A stretch of 64,000 nucleotides of DNA from Achromobacter piechaudii NBRC 102461 (GCF_001571245.1 NZ_BCTK01000008.1:296195-360194), one strand, 5' to 3'; counted from the first letter of the stretch, positions 46,742 to 56,580 are shown. Notes: generated by a model from the letters alone, not told the origin. Numbers and translations are program-made.

Positions 46742-47341
46742 TCAGTGAGACGACGCGGCGCCCTCGCGGTCATACTGGTCCAGGATCGCCTGACGAGCGC
46801 TGGCCAGCACGGCCCGGCCCTCATCGTTGTCCCCCAGCGCACGCGCCAACTGCAACGCGCCCACCATCATGCTGGTGACGCTGACCGCCGCATGCTCGCC
46901 CGCATCGGCCGGCAAGACCCCGCCCACCGCATTCACCAGCCGCTGCACGCGCTGAACCGACACATCCCGCACCTCGGCCGACTGACGCGGCATCTCGGAC
47001 GCCAGCGCCGCCACCGGGCACCCGCCCTCGCAGCCGCCCAGATGCACGTCGCCCAGATACGCCTCCACCCACGCCCGCAACGCGCTGGCCCCCGCCGCCT
47101 GACGCTTCGACACGCTCTGCATCATCCGCTGCGCGCCATCCTGCCCCGCGCGCTCCATCGCCGCCGCCAGCAACGCATCACGCGACGGAAAATGCGCATA
47201 AAACCCGCCGTGCGTCAGCCCCGCTTCCTTCATCACATCGGCGACACCCACCCCCGCATACCCTTCGCGACGAATCGCGCGCGCGGCGGCGTCAACGATC
47301 CGTTCGTGGGACAGCGCTTTGCGGTTGGACGAGCCAGGCAT
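46742..47341 (-). CDS. TetR-family transcriptional repressor
   Basis: A 199-residue repressor. The N-terminal helix-turn-helix (about 12-58) has HERIVDAAARAIRREGYAGVGVADVMKEAGLTHGGFYAHFPSRDAL. The ligand domain contains a Cys pair in GGCEGGCPVAALASEM that is common in TetR_C_ domain members. It controls its own gene and the SDR-MFS pair through paired palindromes. The inducer is unknown; the cysteines raise the possibility of an electrophile sensor, which is inference. Confidence 0.93.
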   Translation of the reverse strand: MPGSSNRKALSHERIVDAAARAIRREGYAGVGVADVMKEAGLTHGGFYAHFPSRDALLAAAMERAGQDGAQRMMQSVSKRQAAGASALRAWVEAYLGDVHLGGCEGGCPVAALASEMPRQSAEVRDVSVQRVQRLVNAVGGVLPADAGEHAAVSVTSMMVGALQLARALGDNDEGRAVLASARQAILDQYDREGAASSH

Positions 47342-47355
47342 GATGGAAACTTGAA

Positions 47356-47375
47356 AATATGATGATCGTCATATT
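47356..47375. promoter_or_regulatory. TetR operator upstream of tetR, near-perfect palindrome
   Basis: AATATGATGATCGTCATATT differs from the perfect operator upstream of the SDR gene at a single base (G for A). It is centred about 24 bases upstream of the tetR start, as expected for autoregulation. Confidence 0.85.
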
Positions 47376-47511
47376 AATCCCGCAAAAATCCGCCGCGCAA
47401 GAAAAATCGACGCGAATGTGTAACGCGAAAAATAAGAAAATCGGGGAACGACCCAGCAGGAAGCTGGCAAGCGGCCATCAAGAAAAAGCCGCCCGGCCTC
47501 AGTTCAATGGC

Positions 47512-48048
47512 TTAACGCCAGACCTCGGGCTCAACGCTGACCTCGCCCTTGTCAGCCGAAAAATAAACGATGCCGTCCGAAATGTTCGCATTCAGCTGCA
47601 TCGTCCGCTCGGCCAGCTTGGCCAACGCGCGGCTCTGATCCGAAGGCAGATTGATGACCTTCAAATTGCGCGTGCGCTCCAGCTTATTGCGCACCCCGTC
47701 CCACCAGATCTTGCTGGCCGACCCGCCATAGCAATAAACGATCACCTCATCCGCCCGCCCGCAGGCGCGCAGGATGCGACGTTCTTCCGGCTGACCCACC
47801 TCAATCCAGAGCTTGACCGCCCCCGTCAGATCCTTGACCCACAAATCGGGTTCATCGGTATCGCTCAAGCCCTTGGTAAAGCTCAGTTCTTCCTGCGCAT
47901 GCAACGCAAACGCCACCAGCCGCACCATCATGCGTTCATCCGTCTCGGAGGGGTGGCGCGCAACCGTCAGGGAATGGCTGCCGTAGTAATGGCGGTCCGT
48001 GTCGGCGACGTTGAGTTCGGCCTTGTAGATAGTGGCGCGCAGGGCCAT
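47512..48048 (-). CDS. yaeQ: YaeQ family protein
   Basis: A 178-residue protein that starts MALRATIYKAELNVADTDRHYYGSHSLTVARHPSETDERMMVRL, the signature of YaeQ. The later EPDLWVKDLTGAVKLWIEVGQPEERRILRACGRADEV is also characteristic. YaeQ has a PD-(D/E)XK-like fold, but its role is unresolved. Length matches the family (about 181). The start is the internal ATG; upstream in-frame sequence is not conserved-looking. Confidence 0.9.
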   Translation of the reverse strand: MALRATIYKAELNVADTDRHYYGSHSLTVARHPSETDERMMVRLVAFALHAQEELSFTKGLSDTDEPDLWVKDLTGAVKLWIEVGQPEERRILRACGRADEVIVYCYGGSASKIWWDGVRNKLERTRNLKVINLPSDQSRALAKLAERTMQLNANISDGIVYFSADKGEVSVEPEVWR

Positions 48049-48557
48049 GGCGAAAAATCCGTTGTAAATAATGCAGATTGCACGAAGCCCGCCATGATAC
48101 CGCCTAGACAAATCGAGGTGACCAACCCATCACCAAAGCACACAAGGCAAAGCAAGGCAAAAGAAAAAGCGATGCGAAGCGAGCCCCGCGACGCAAGATG
48201 CCCAAACGCCAAAAAAGGCCGCCGGCGCGGCCGGCTTTGGCGACCCCGCCCCCTCTTCCAGCGTCAACTGCCATGACAAAAAAACGCCAAGCACCCCACC
48301 CTCCCCAGCGCCTTCCAGCGGCAGCTACCGGAGCGTTCGGCTTCGGGGCGAGGGGGTGCGAGGCGAGTCGATGCGCCCGAGGGAATCCGAAGGCAGCCGC
48401 CGCAGGCGGCCACGAGGATGACGACGGGGCAGTCCGGAGCGAAGGCTCCGGACCGCAATCGTTGAGCCAAGCGCCCCCTCGCCCCGAAGCCGAACGCGCC
48501 TAAAGAACCAGCACCCGAGCCCAGAAAACAAACCCAGCCTCTAGCCCAAGCACCGCT
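48049..48557. other. long intergenic stretch between yaeQ and the transport operon
   Basis: A 509-base region. It contains the 165-base structured element listed separately. The part from about 48110 to 48320 is A-rich in places and shows no gene. Short open frames across the structured element on both strands are explained by its palindromic sequence. Confidence 0.7.
48333..48497. repeat. 165-base structured element bounded by 24-bp perfect inverted repeats
   Basis: The ends (48333-48356 and 48474-48497) are perfect 24-bp inverted copies, rich in G on one side and C on the other, separated by 117 bases. Inside are two further hairpins: GCCGCC-GCA-GGCGGC (48396-48410) and GTCCGGAGC-GAAG-GCTCCGGAC (48432-48453). 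The whole could fold into one arm with internal stem-loops, as a structured RNA or a palindromic repeat element. It lacks transposase sequence. Copies elsewhere in the genome are expected but not testable here. Confidence 0.75.
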
Positions 48558-50435
48558 TCAATAAACCCCCACCGAATGTCGAGCCACAAAATGCCCCTCC
48601 CCCACCTGCACCAACGGCTCCACCAACGGATCATCCCCCAGCTTCCTCATCGGACTGGGAATCTCATCCACCAGCAAAGACCGCTCACGATGCCGCCGCT
48701 GCGGATCCGCAATCGGCACCGCCGCCATCAGCTTCTTCGTATAGGGATGCTGCGGATTCTCAAAGATCGCCCGACGCGGCCCGATCTCGACAATCTGCCC
48801 CAGATACATCACCGCCACCCGATGGCTGACCCGCTCAACCACCGCCATATCGTGCGAAATGAACAGGAACGACACCCCAAGCTCACGCTGCAAATCCAAT
48901 AGCAGATTCACAATCTGCGCCTGAATCGACACATCCAGCGCCGACACCGACTCATCTGCAATCACCACCTTCGGATTCAACGCCAGCGCCCGCGCAATGC
49001 AGATACGCTGCCGCTGCCCACCCGAAAACTCATGCGGATAGCGATCGATCATCTCGGGCAGCAACCCGCACTTATCCATCAGCCACCGCACGCGTTCCTC
49101 GGCCGCCTTGCCGCGCGCCACGTTATGGATCAGCAGCGGCTCCATGATCGAATACCCCACCGTCATCCGCGGATCCAGCGACGCAAACGGATCCTGGAAG
49201 ATGAACTGGATGTGCTGCCGCAACGTCTGCATCGCCGCGCCACGCAGCGCCCCGATGTTCTTGCCGTCGAACTCGATCGTGCCCGCCTTGCTCTTGACCA
49301 ACTGCAACAGCGAGCGCCCCGTCGTCGTCTTGCCGCAACCCGACTCGCCCACCAGCGACAGCGTCTCGCCCGGATACAGGTCAAAGCTGACCTTCTCCAC
49401 CGCATGCACCCGCTTCTGCACCCGGCCCAGAATCCCGCCCGTGATGTCGAAACTGGTCGTCAGGTCGCGCACCTTCAGCACCGGACCATTCTCGCGCCGC
49501 ACCGTCGAAGGCGCCGCCACCGGCGCATCCACCAGCGCAGCCGGGTTCGTCACGTGCGCCGCTTCCTCGACCTTGAGCAGCGGGAACGGCGCCGGCTCAT
49601 CCGTGCCGTGCATCGCGCCCAGGCGCGGCACCGCCGACAGCAGCGCACGCGTATAGGCATGCTGCGGACTCGCAAAGATCTCGTCCGAGCCGCCCTCTTC
49701 CACCTTATCGCCGCGATACATCACCAGCACACGGTCGGCCACCTCGGCCACCACGCCCATATCGTGCGTGATGAAAATCACCCCCATGTCCATCTCTTCC
49801 TGCAACTGACGGATCAGTTGCAGGATCTGGGCCTGGATCGTGACGTCAAGCGCCGTCGTCGGTTCATCGGCGATCAGCAGCTGCGGCTTGCACGACAGCG
49901 CCATCGCGATCATCACCCGCTGACGCATGCCGCCCGACAACTGGTGCGGATAGCGGTCAAGAATGGCGCGCGCCTCGGGAATCCGCACGCGCTCCAGCAT
50001 GCGCAAGGTTTCCGCGCGCGCAGCCGCCGCGTCCAGCCCCTGATGCAGTTGCAAGGCTTCCGCGATCTGATTGCCCGCCGTGAAGCTCGGGTTCAGCGAG
50101 GTCATCGGCTCCTGGAAAATCATCGCCACGTCCGCGCCGCGCACGCGTTGCAGCGTCGTGTCCGGCGCATTCGCCAGGTCCAGCACCTCGCCGTTGCGGC
50201 GACGCAGGAACATATCGCCGCCCACGATCTTGCCGCCGCCGTATTCCACCAGCCGCATCAGCGCCAGCGACGTCACCGACTTGCCGGAACCGGATTCGCC
50301 CACGATGGCCAGCGTTTCGCCGCGATCGACGTGGAACGACACATTGTTCACGGCTTGCACCGTGCGTTCGGGCGTCTTGAAGCGCACGCTCAGGCCGTTG
50401 ACCTCTACGACGCGTTTAGGATCCATTGTTGCCAT
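48558..50435 (-). CDS. gsiA: dual-ATPase subunit of a dipeptide/glutathione ABC importer (GsiA-like)
   Basis: A 625-residue fusion of two Opp-type ATPases. The first has Walker A GESGSGKS (46-53), the signature [19 protein letters not shown] and Walker [15 protein letters not shown]. The second has [28 protein letters not shown] and [15 protein letters not shown]. coli GsiA (623 residues) has this same fused layout. It is the last gene of the ggt-gsiBCDA-like operon, 5 bases after the GsiD-like gene. Confidence 0.9.
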   Translation of the reverse strand: MATMDPKRVVEVNGLSVRFKTPERTVQAVNNVSFHVDRGETLAIVGESGSGKSVTSLALMRLVEYGGGKIVGGDMFLRRRNGEVLDLANAPDTTLQRVRGADVAMIFQEPMTSLNPSFTAGNQIAEALQLHQGLDAAAARAETLRMLERVRIPEARAILDRYPHQLSGGMRQRVMIAMALSCKPQLLIADEPTTALDVTIQAQILQLIRQLQEEMDMGVIFITHDMGVVAEVADRVLVMYRGDKVEEGGSDEIFASPQHAYTRALLSAVPRLGAMHGTDEPAPFPLLKVEEAAHVTNPAALVDAPVAAPSTVRRENGPVLKVRDLTTSFDITGGILGRVQKRVHAVEKVSFDLYPGETLSLVGESGCGKTTTGRSLLQLVKSKAGTIEFDGKNIGALRGAAMQTLRQHIQFIFQDPFASLDPRMTVGYSIMEPLLIHNVARGKAAEERVRWLMDKCGLLPEMIDRYPHEFSGGQRQRICIARALALNPKVVIADESVSALDVSIQAQIVNLLLDLQRELGVSFLFISHDMAVVERVSHRVAVMYLGQIVEIGPRRAIFENPQHPYTKKLMAAVPIADPQRRHRERSLLVDEIPSPMRKLGDDPLVEPLVQVGEGHFVARHSVGVY

Positions 50436-50440
50436 ATCGA

Positions 50441-51319
50441 TTACTTTTCCTGACGCGGATCGAGCGCGTCGCGCAGGCCGTCGCCCAGCAGATTGAAGCC
50501 CAGCACCACCAGGAAAATGGCCGATCCGGGGAAGATCGACATCCAGGGCGCCTGGGTCATGAAGTTCTTGGCCGTGTTCAGCATCGAGCCCCACGACGGC
50601 GTCGGCGGTTGCAGGCCCAGCCCCAGGAACGACAGGCTGGCCTCGGCGATGATGGCCGTGGCGATGGTGATGGTGGCCTGCACGATCAGCGGCGGCATCA
50701 CGTTGGGAAACACGTGCCGGCCGATGATGCGCAGGTCCGACGCGCCCAGCGCGCGCGCGCTTTGCACATAGTCTTCGTTCTTGACCGCCAGCACCTGCCC
50801 GCGCGTCAGCCGCACGAACTTGGGCGCGGCCGATACGCCGATGGCGATCATCGCGTTGGTCAGGCTGGGCCCCAGGAAGGCGGCCAGCGCAATCGCCAGG
50901 ATCAGGAACGGAATGGCCAGCAGCGCCTCGGTGGCGCGCGAGATGATGCTGTCCGTCCAGCCGCCGAAGTAGCCGGCGGCCAGGCCGAACGGCACGCCGA
51001 CCACCAGGGCGATCAGCACCGACACCAGGCCCGCCATCAAGGACGCGCGGGCGCCATAGACCATGCGGCTGAAAATGTCGCGGCCCAGCTCATCCGTGCC
51101 CAGCCAGTAGGACGCCGACGGCGCCTTGCGGATGGTGGTGAAGCTGGTTTGCAAGGGGTCGTGGTTGGCGATGAAAGGCGCCAGCACGGCCAACAGCACG
51201 AAGAACGCGACGATGACCAGGCCCAGCATCGCGATATGGTTGCGTTTGAATTTTCCCCAGGCGCGGTTGCGGCTGCGGGGCGGCGTGACGGCAGCGGCCG
51301 TTGCAGGAAGTGCGCTCAT
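50441..51319 (-). CDS. gsiD: peptide ABC permease (GsiD/DppC-like)
   Basis: A 292-residue permease with about six helices. [22 protein letters not shown] is the usual DppC-type N-terminal block, and the EAA loop region reads [30 protein letters not shown]. Its ATG overlaps the stop of the GsiC-like gene. It is the partner permease of GsiC. Confidence 0.9.
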   Translation of the reverse strand: MSALPATAAAVTPPRSRNRAWGKFKRNHIAMLGLVIVAFFVLLAVLAPFIANHDPLQTSFTTIRKAPSASYWLGTDELGRDIFSRMVYGARASLMAGLVSVLIALVVGVPFGLAAGYFGGWTDSIISRATEALLAIPFLILAIALAAFLGPSLTNAMIAIGVSAAPKFVRLTRGQVLAVKNEDYVQSARALGASDLRIIGRHVFPNVMPPLIVQATITIATAIIAEASLSFLGLGLQPPTPSWGSMLNTAKNFMTQAPWMSIFPGSAIFLVVLGFNLLGDGLRDALDPRQEK

Positions 51320-52260
51320 GAGTGCCTCAGGCGGGGGTTGACCAGGATGTACAGAATGTCGGCCAGCAGGTTCATCAGGATGAAGCCCACCGCCACGCAG
51401 AGCACCACGCCCTGCACCACCGCGTAATCGCGCGTGAACACCGCGTCCACCACCAGCTTGCCGAAACCGGGAATCGTGAAGACCTGCTCGGTCAGCACCG
51501 CGCCGGCAAGGAGTTCGCCGAACAGCAGCGTCACCAGCGTCACGATGGGCATCAGCGCATTGCGCAGCGCATGGCGCAACACCACTTTGCGCGGCGACAC
51601 GCCCTTGGCGCGCGCGGTGCGCACGTAATCGGCGGACAGCGCTTCCAGCATCGACGAACGCGTATGCCGCATCAGGTAGGCGGCGATTGCCGTGGACAAC
51701 ACCAGCGCGGGCATCAGCATGGTCTTGATCGACAACCAGAAGTCTTCGGCGGGCGACACGTAGCCGGAGGCCGGCAGCAGCTTCCACTGCACCGACACCA
51801 CCATGATGAGGATGATCCCCAACCAGAAGTTGGGGATGGACATGCCTGACAGCGCCGCGATGTTGGCGCCCATTTCAATGGGTTTGCCCTTGCGCACGGC
51901 GGCGATGATTCCCATCGGGATACCCACCAGCAGCGCGAAGAACATGGCCATGGCGGCCAGTTGCAACGTGACGGGGAGCTTTTGCGCGATCAGCGTCGTG
52001 ACGGGCACGTCGGTGCGCAGGGACTTGCCCAGGTCGCCTTGCAGCACCTGCCCGGCCCATGCCGCGTACTGCATCGGCAGCGGGTCGTTCAGGCGGTATT
52101 TGTCGCGCAGATAATCCAGGACGGCCGGGTCGCGTTCTTCGCCGGCCAGCGTCAGCACCGGGTCGCCCGGCAGGATTTTCTGCAGCATGAAGACGATCAT
52201 CGACACCAGTATCAGTGTCGGTATCGCGACGATCACGCGGCGCAAGATTAGTTTAAGCAT
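51316..52260 (-). CDS. gsiC: peptide ABC permease (GsiC/DppB-like)
   Basis: A 314-residue permease. The N-terminal LRRVIVAIPTLILVSMIVFMLQKILPGDPV and the EAA loop YVRTARAKGVSPRKVVLRHALRNALMPIVT are typical of DppB/GsiC. The start has no strong ribosome site visible, and 137 bases with stem-loops separate it from the binding-protein gene. Confidence 0.9.
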   Translation of the reverse strand: MLKLILRRVIVAIPTLILVSMIVFMLQKILPGDPVLTLAGEERDPAVLDYLRDKYRLNDPLPMQYAAWAGQVLQGDLGKSLRTDVPVTTLIAQKLPVTLQLAAMAMFFALLVGIPMGIIAAVRKGKPIEMGANIAALSGMSIPNFWLGIILIMVVSVQWKLLPASGYVSPAEDFWLSIKTMLMPALVLSTAIAAYLMRHTRSSMLEALSADYVRTARAKGVSPRKVVLRHALRNALMPIVTLVTLLFGELLAGAVLTEQVFTIPGFGKLVVDAVFTRDYAVVQGVVLCVAVGFILMNLLADILYILVNPRLRHS

Positions 52261-52340
52261 GTGGGGAAAACCGTGTAACAGGAACGGCGGACGGCGTCAG
52301 GCCAACAGCACCTGGCGCGCGTCCGCCGCAAAAAGCCAAA

Positions 52341-52390
52341 GGACGCGTCGCCGCGTCCAACGCGCGCGGCGGCCCCGGGGGCTGCCGCGC
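52341..52390 (-). other. tandem stem-loops between gsiB-like and gsiC-like genes
   Basis: GGACGCG-TCGC-CGCGTCC (52341-52358) and a second GC-rich stem of 13 bases with one mismatch (arms 52364-52376 and 52378-52390) lie just after the binding-protein stop. Such stems commonly protect the binding-protein mRNA and lower expression of downstream membrane genes. Confidence 0.6.
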
Positions 52391-52397
52391 CTCGTCA

Positions 52398-53912
52398 TTA
52401 CTTTTGCGCAAACGTCACACCCTTCAGGCGGATCATGCCATCGGGGTACGGCGTGAAGCCCTTGACCTTCTTGCCCATCGCGAACGGCCACGGCTGGTAG
52501 TAGTTGTACACGCCGGGCAGCTCGTCCTGGATGATGGTCATGGCCTGCTCGTAGATGGCCTTGCGGCGCGTCTCGTCAGGCACGGTGCGCGCTTCGTTCA
52601 GCAGCTTGTCCACTTCCGGGTTGCAGTAGTGGCCATCGTTCAGCGCGCCCTTGCACGTCACGAACGCGTAGATGTTGCCGTCCGGATCGACGCGGCCCGA
52701 CCAGCCCAGCATGACGATCTGGAAGTTGCCGCCCGACGCTTCCTTTTGCAGCGCGGCATATTCCGTGGGACGCAGGGACAGGTCAAAGCCCGCCTCGGAC
52801 GCCATCGCCTGCACGATCTCGGCGATCGAGGACGTGGTCGTGTTGTTGCCGAACACCAGCTCGGCCTTCACGCGTTCCATGCCGGCCTGCTTGAGCAAGG
52901 CCTTGGACTTGGCCACGTCGCGCTGGGTGACGGGGAATTTGTCGCTGTGATAGGGGCTTGCGGGCGGGAACGGCTGCTGCGCCGGTTCGAAGATGCCGCC
53001 GCCTGCCACCTCGTTGATGGCGTTGCGGTCGATGGCGTACTGGAACGCCTGGCGCACCAGCTTGTTCTTGAACGGGTTGTCTTCGGCGCGCTTGCCGTTG
53101 CCCACGTTGAACATGAATTGCTGGAAGCCCAGGCCGGCCACCGGCGCGAAGGTCAGGCTGGCGTCGTTCTTGACCTGCGGCGCGTCCGACGGGTTCAGGC
53201 GTTCCAGCATGTCCAGGTCGCCTGCGCGCAGGTTCGACAAACGCACCGTCGTGTCGGGAATCGGCAGGAAGGTGACGCGCTTGAACGCGTAGTCCTTGGC
53301 GCCGTAGTACTGGTCGAATTTTTCCAGCACGATGCGGTCGTTCTGGATCCGTTCGACGAACTTGTACGGGCCCGAGCACACGGGCTTGCGGCCCACGGCG
53401 GCGACGTCGGCGTCGCTGAAGGTCTTGGGCGACAGCATCATGCCGGCGCGGTCGGACAACTGAGCCAGCAAGGTCGCGTCCGGCTTCTTCAAGGTCAGCA
53501 CCAGCGTGGTCGCGTCCGGCGCGTCCACTTTTTCAACCGAACCCAGCTCGCCCTTGCGCAGGCTGTCGGGCAAGGTCATGGCGCGTTCCAGGTTGGCCTT
53601 GGCGGCGGCGGCGTCGAACTTCGTGCCGTCATGGAACAGGGCGTCGTCGCGCAGTTTGAACGTCAGCACCTTGTTGTCGTCGCTGAATGACCACGAGGTG
53701 GCCAGTTGCGGCACGAAATGCAGCTTGGGATCGATGTCCACCAGCTTGTCGCACAGCGACGTGAACACGATGCGGCCCACGTAGGTGCGGGCGCGGTGCG
53801 GGTCCAGCACGTCCGGATCTTCCTGCAGGCCGATGCGGATGTTCTGGGCGCACGCGGCGCCGGCGGCCAGCGCCAGCACGCTGGCGCCGAAGGTCAAGGT
53901 CAAGCGTTTCAT
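52398..53912 (-). CDS. gsiB: peptide-binding protein (SBP_bac_5, GsiB-like)
   Basis: A 504-residue periplasmic receptor. The signal peptide MKRLTLTFGASVLALAAGAA is cut near ACA-QNIRIG. The mature part begins IRIGLQEDPDVLDPHRARTYVGRIVF, and FQQFMFNVGN, QAFQYAIDR and YCNPEVDKLLNEARTV are standard for the DppA/GsiB family. Bound ligand may be glutathione or other gamma-glutamyl peptides, based on the ggt neighbour. Confidence 0.88.
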   Translation of the reverse strand: MKRLTLTFGASVLALAAGAACAQNIRIGLQEDPDVLDPHRARTYVGRIVFTSLCDKLVDIDPKLHFVPQLATSWSFSDDNKVLTFKLRDDALFHDGTKFDAAAAKANLERAMTLPDSLRKGELGSVEKVDAPDATTLVLTLKKPDATLLAQLSDRAGMMLSPKTFSDADVAAVGRKPVCSGPYKFVERIQNDRIVLEKFDQYYGAKDYAFKRVTFLPIPDTTVRLSNLRAGDLDMLERLNPSDAPQVKNDASLTFAPVAGLGFQQFMFNVGNGKRAEDNPFKNKLVRQAFQYAIDRNAINEVAGGGIFEPAQQPFPPASPYHSDKFPVTQRDVAKSKALLKQAGMERVKAELVFGNNTTTSSIAEIVQAMASEAGFDLSLRPTEYAALQKEASGGNFQIVMLGWSGRVDPDGNIYAFVTCKGALNDGHYCNPEVDKLLNEARTVPDETRRKAIYEQAMTIIQDELPGVYNYYQPWPFAMGKKVKGFTPYPDGMIRLKGVTFAQK

Positions 53913-53947
53913 TGTGGTGTTTCCCCTTGTAGCTTGCGAGCTTTACG

Positions 53948-55576
53948 TTAGAAGCCGACTGCCTGGCCGTCGCGGCGGCTGTCGCTGGCGGCAACGTAAC
54001 CCAGTTCGTTGTCGCTTTCCGACATGCGCCAGATGAATTGGCCGGCGCCGAAGTCCATGTACGGATCGTCAACGGACTTCAAAGCATGCCCGAGGTCTTT
54101 CAGGCCCGCAATGGTGGAAGCCTTCATGTTGGTCTCGATGTCCAGCGTGAAGTCGCGGTTGACCTTCCAGCGCGGCGCGCAGCAGGCGGCCTGCGGGTTC
54201 TGGTGATAGTCGATCATGCGCACGACGGTCTGCATGTGGCCTTGGGGCTGCATGTCGCCGCCCATCACGCCAAAGCTCATGACCGGCTTGCCGCCGCGCG
54301 TCAGGAAACCCGGAATGATGGTGTGGAACGGGCGCTTGCCGCCTTCGACCACGTTGGCCGACTTGGGATCCATCGAGAAGCCCACGCCACGGTTCTGCAT
54401 GCTGATGCCGGTGCCCGGCACGACCACGCCCGATCCGAAGCCCATGTAGTTGGACTGGATGAACGAAATCATCATGCCGTTTTCGTCGGCGGCGGTCAGG
54501 TAGATGGTGCCGCCGGCGTGCGGGCGGCCAGCCTCGAAGTGCGTGGCCTGATCCAGGCGGATCAGCTTGGCGCGGCTGTCCAGGTAGGCGTCCGACAGCA
54601 TCTGCTCCGGCGTGACCTGCATGGCGCGCGGGTCGGCCACGTACTTGTACAGGTCGGCAAACGCCAGCTTCATGGCTTCGATCTGGATGTGCTGCGACTG
54701 CGCCGAATCCACGGGGATGTCGGACATATCGAAACGCTCGACGATGCCCAGCGCGATCAGCGCGGCAATGCCCTGCCCGTTCGGCGGAATCTCGTGCAGC
54801 TCGTAGCCACGGTACGACTTGGAGATGGGCTTGACCCACTCCGGGCGATAGTTGCGCAGGTCTTCCAGCGTCATCGCGCCGCCGCATTCCTTGCTGAACG
54901 CGGCGATGCGCTCGGCCAGTTCGCCTTCATAGAAGTCGCGGCCCTTCGATTCGGCAATGCGGCGCAGCGTGTTGGCGGCATCGGGAAAGCGGAAGTGTTC
55001 GCCGACCTTGGGCGCGTGGCCCTCGGGCATGAAAGCGGCGGCATAGCCCGGCTGCGACTTCAGTTCGTCGGCGGCCGCGGCCCACTTGTGCGCCACGACC
55101 GGCGGCACGGCATAGCCGCGCTCGGCGATTTCGATGGCCGGTTCGAACAATTGTTCAAACGGCAGCTTGCCCAGCTTTTCGTGCAACGCGGCCCAGCCGG
55201 CCACCACGCCCGGCACCGTCACGGCGTCCCAGCCGCGCTTGGGCTGAATGGCCAGGCCATCGGGGCCCGTGCCGTATTTGGCCTTGAAATAGGCGGTGTT
55301 CCAGGCGGCCGGCGCCACGCCGGACGAATTCAGGCCGTGCAGTTCCTTGCCGTCCCAGACGATGGCGAAGCAGTCGCCGCCCAGGCCGCAGGACACCGGC
55401 TCGACCAGCACGATCGTGGCGGCGGCGGCAATCGCCGCGTCAACGGCGTTGCCGCCCTTGAGCAGCATGCGCAGGCCCGCCTGGGCCGCCAGCGGATGCG
55501 ACGTGGACACCACGTTGCGCGCAAACAGCGGGATGCGTACGGAAGGATACGGGTTGACCCAGTCAAAGGTTTTCAT
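53948..55576 (-). CDS. ggt: gamma-glutamyltransferase family protein (no signal peptide)
   Basis: A 542-residue N-terminal-nucleophile hydrolase precursor. The autocleavage and catalytic Thr is at 357 in HAGGTIYLTAADENG. SGLGGDCFAIVWDGK-type and GGDMQPQGHMQTVVRMIDY blocks are present, as is EIPPNGQGIAALIALG. No export signal precedes MKTFDWVNPYPSVRIPLFARNVVST, so unlike E. coli periplasmic Ggt it should act in the cytoplasm. It is the first gene of the peptide-uptake operon and is divergent from a LysR gene. Release of glutamate from imported glutathione is the likely job. Confidence 0.88.
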   Translation of the reverse strand: MKTFDWVNPYPSVRIPLFARNVVSTSHPLAAQAGLRMLLKGGNAVDAAIAAAATIVLVEPVSCGLGGDCFAIVWDGKELHGLNSSGVAPAAWNTAYFKAKYGTGPDGLAIQPKRGWDAVTVPGVVAGWAALHEKLGKLPFEQLFEPAIEIAERGYAVPPVVAHKWAAAADELKSQPGYAAAFMPEGHAPKVGEHFRFPDAANTLRRIAESKGRDFYEGELAERIAAFSKECGGAMTLEDLRNYRPEWVKPISKSYRGYELHEIPPNGQGIAALIALGIVERFDMSDIPVDSAQSQHIQIEAMKLAFADLYKYVADPRAMQVTPEQMLSDAYLDSRAKLIRLDQATHFEAGRPHAGGTIYLTAADENGMMISFIQSNYMGFGSGVVVPGTGISMQNRGVGFSMDPKSANVVEGGKRPFHTIIPGFLTRGGKPVMSFGVMGGDMQPQGHMQTVVRMIDYHQNPQAACCAPRWKVNRDFTLDIETNMKASTIAGLKDLGHALKSVDDPYMDFGAGQFIWRMSESDNELGYVAASDSRRDGQAVGF

Positions 55577-55636
55577 CGGCTTGTCTCTAAACGGTCTGAA
55601 CGGTTAAGCAGGCGAAGGTACTCTCGTGATCTAATT

Positions 55637-55651
55637 AAATCAATTTGATTT
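55637..55651. promoter_or_regulatory. LysR-type palindrome in the ggt/LysR divergent region
   Basis: AAATCA and TGATTT are perfect 6-bp arms with 3 bases between, in an AT-rich stretch of the 101-base divergent region. It resembles LysR T-N-A symmetry but is short. It is 61 bases upstream of ggt. Confidence 0.4.
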
Positions 55652-55677
55652 TTTGTTCCGTCATAAAAGAATTTTTT

Positions 55678-56580
55678 ATGAGTACGATCCGGTTTTTACG
55701 CACTTTCCTGGCGGTCGCGCACCATGGCTCTTTTTCCGAAGCGGCCGAGCAGGTGGCGTTGACGCAGGCCGCCGTCAGTTTCCAGATGCGGGCGCTGGAA
55801 GCGGAGCTGGGCCGGGAACTGTTCGACCGCAGCGGCCGACTTGCCATTCTTAACGCAGCTGGCCGCGAATTGCTACCTGAAATCAAGCATCTGCTGGATT
55901 TATACGACCGGATGCGGCTGCCCAGCACGGCGCCGGGCGAGCTGGCCGGCGCGGTTTCCGTGGGCAGCATCGTGTCGTGCATGGGCACGCTGTCCAAGGT
56001 CGTGTCGGGGCTGAAGAAGGCCCATCCCAAGCTGGACGTGCGCATCCTGTCGGGCAAGGCCAGCGAACTGGCGGGCAAGGTCGAAGACGGGGAACTGGAC
56101 GCGGCCTTCCTGGTGGAAGCCGGGCGCAAGATGGCCAGCACGCGCTGGACCCCGCTATATGAAGAACAACTGGTGGTGATTGCGCCGGCCTCGGCGGCCG
56201 GTCAGGACGCCCGCCAGGTGCTGGCCAGCAACCCCTTCCTGCGGTTTGACCGCACCCAGCGCACCGGTTTGCAGATCGACCGGCTGCTGCGCCGCCTGGG
56301 TGTGCCGCTGACTGAATTCCTGGAGCTGAACGCCATCGAAACGCTGGTGGAGCTGGTGCGCCAGGAAGTGGGCGTCACCCTGTTGCCGCTGATCAACGGA
56401 TCGAACTGGCAGCACAGTCCCGAACTGCGGATCCTGACGCTGCCGCAAGACCTGGGCCCGCTTTCGCGGGCCATCGGCATGCTGGAACGGCGTGAACATG
56501 CGCGCCAGGGCATCACGGCGGCGATCTGCGAGGCGTGCGCCACGGCCTTCCGGGCGCGCGAGGCGCAGACCGCCGCCTGA
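55678..56580 (+). CDS. LysR-family regulator divergent from ggt-gsi
   Basis: A 300-residue regulator. The winged helix reads RFLRTFLAVAHHGSFSEAAEQVALTQAAVSFQMRALEAELGRELFDRSGR (about 4-55), and the effector domain starts near 90. The ATG giving MSTIRFLRTF is preferred over an ATT/ATG region eleven codons earlier in AT-rich DNA. Position makes it the likely regulator of the peptide-uptake operon. Its stop is five bases from the stop of the phospholipase gene. Confidence 0.9.
   Translation: MSTIRFLRTFLAVAHHGSFSEAAEQVALTQAAVSFQMRALEAELGRELFDRSGRLAILNAAGRELLPEIKHLLDLYDRMRLPSTAPGELAGAVSVGSIVSCMGTLSKVVSGLKKAHPKLDVRILSGKASELAGKVEDGELDAAFLVEAGRKMASTRWTPLYEEQLVVIAPASAAGQDARQVLASNPFLRFDRTQRTGLQIDRLLRRLGVPLTEFLELNAIETLVELVRQEVGVTLLPLINGSNWQHSPELRILTLPQDLGPLSRAIGMLERREHARQGITAAICEACATAFRAREAQTAA

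Noticed and set aside
48198..48531. Short open frames on both strands over the inverted-repeat element
   Set aside because: They arise from palindromic GC-rich sequence and overlap each other; no start signals or family resemblance.
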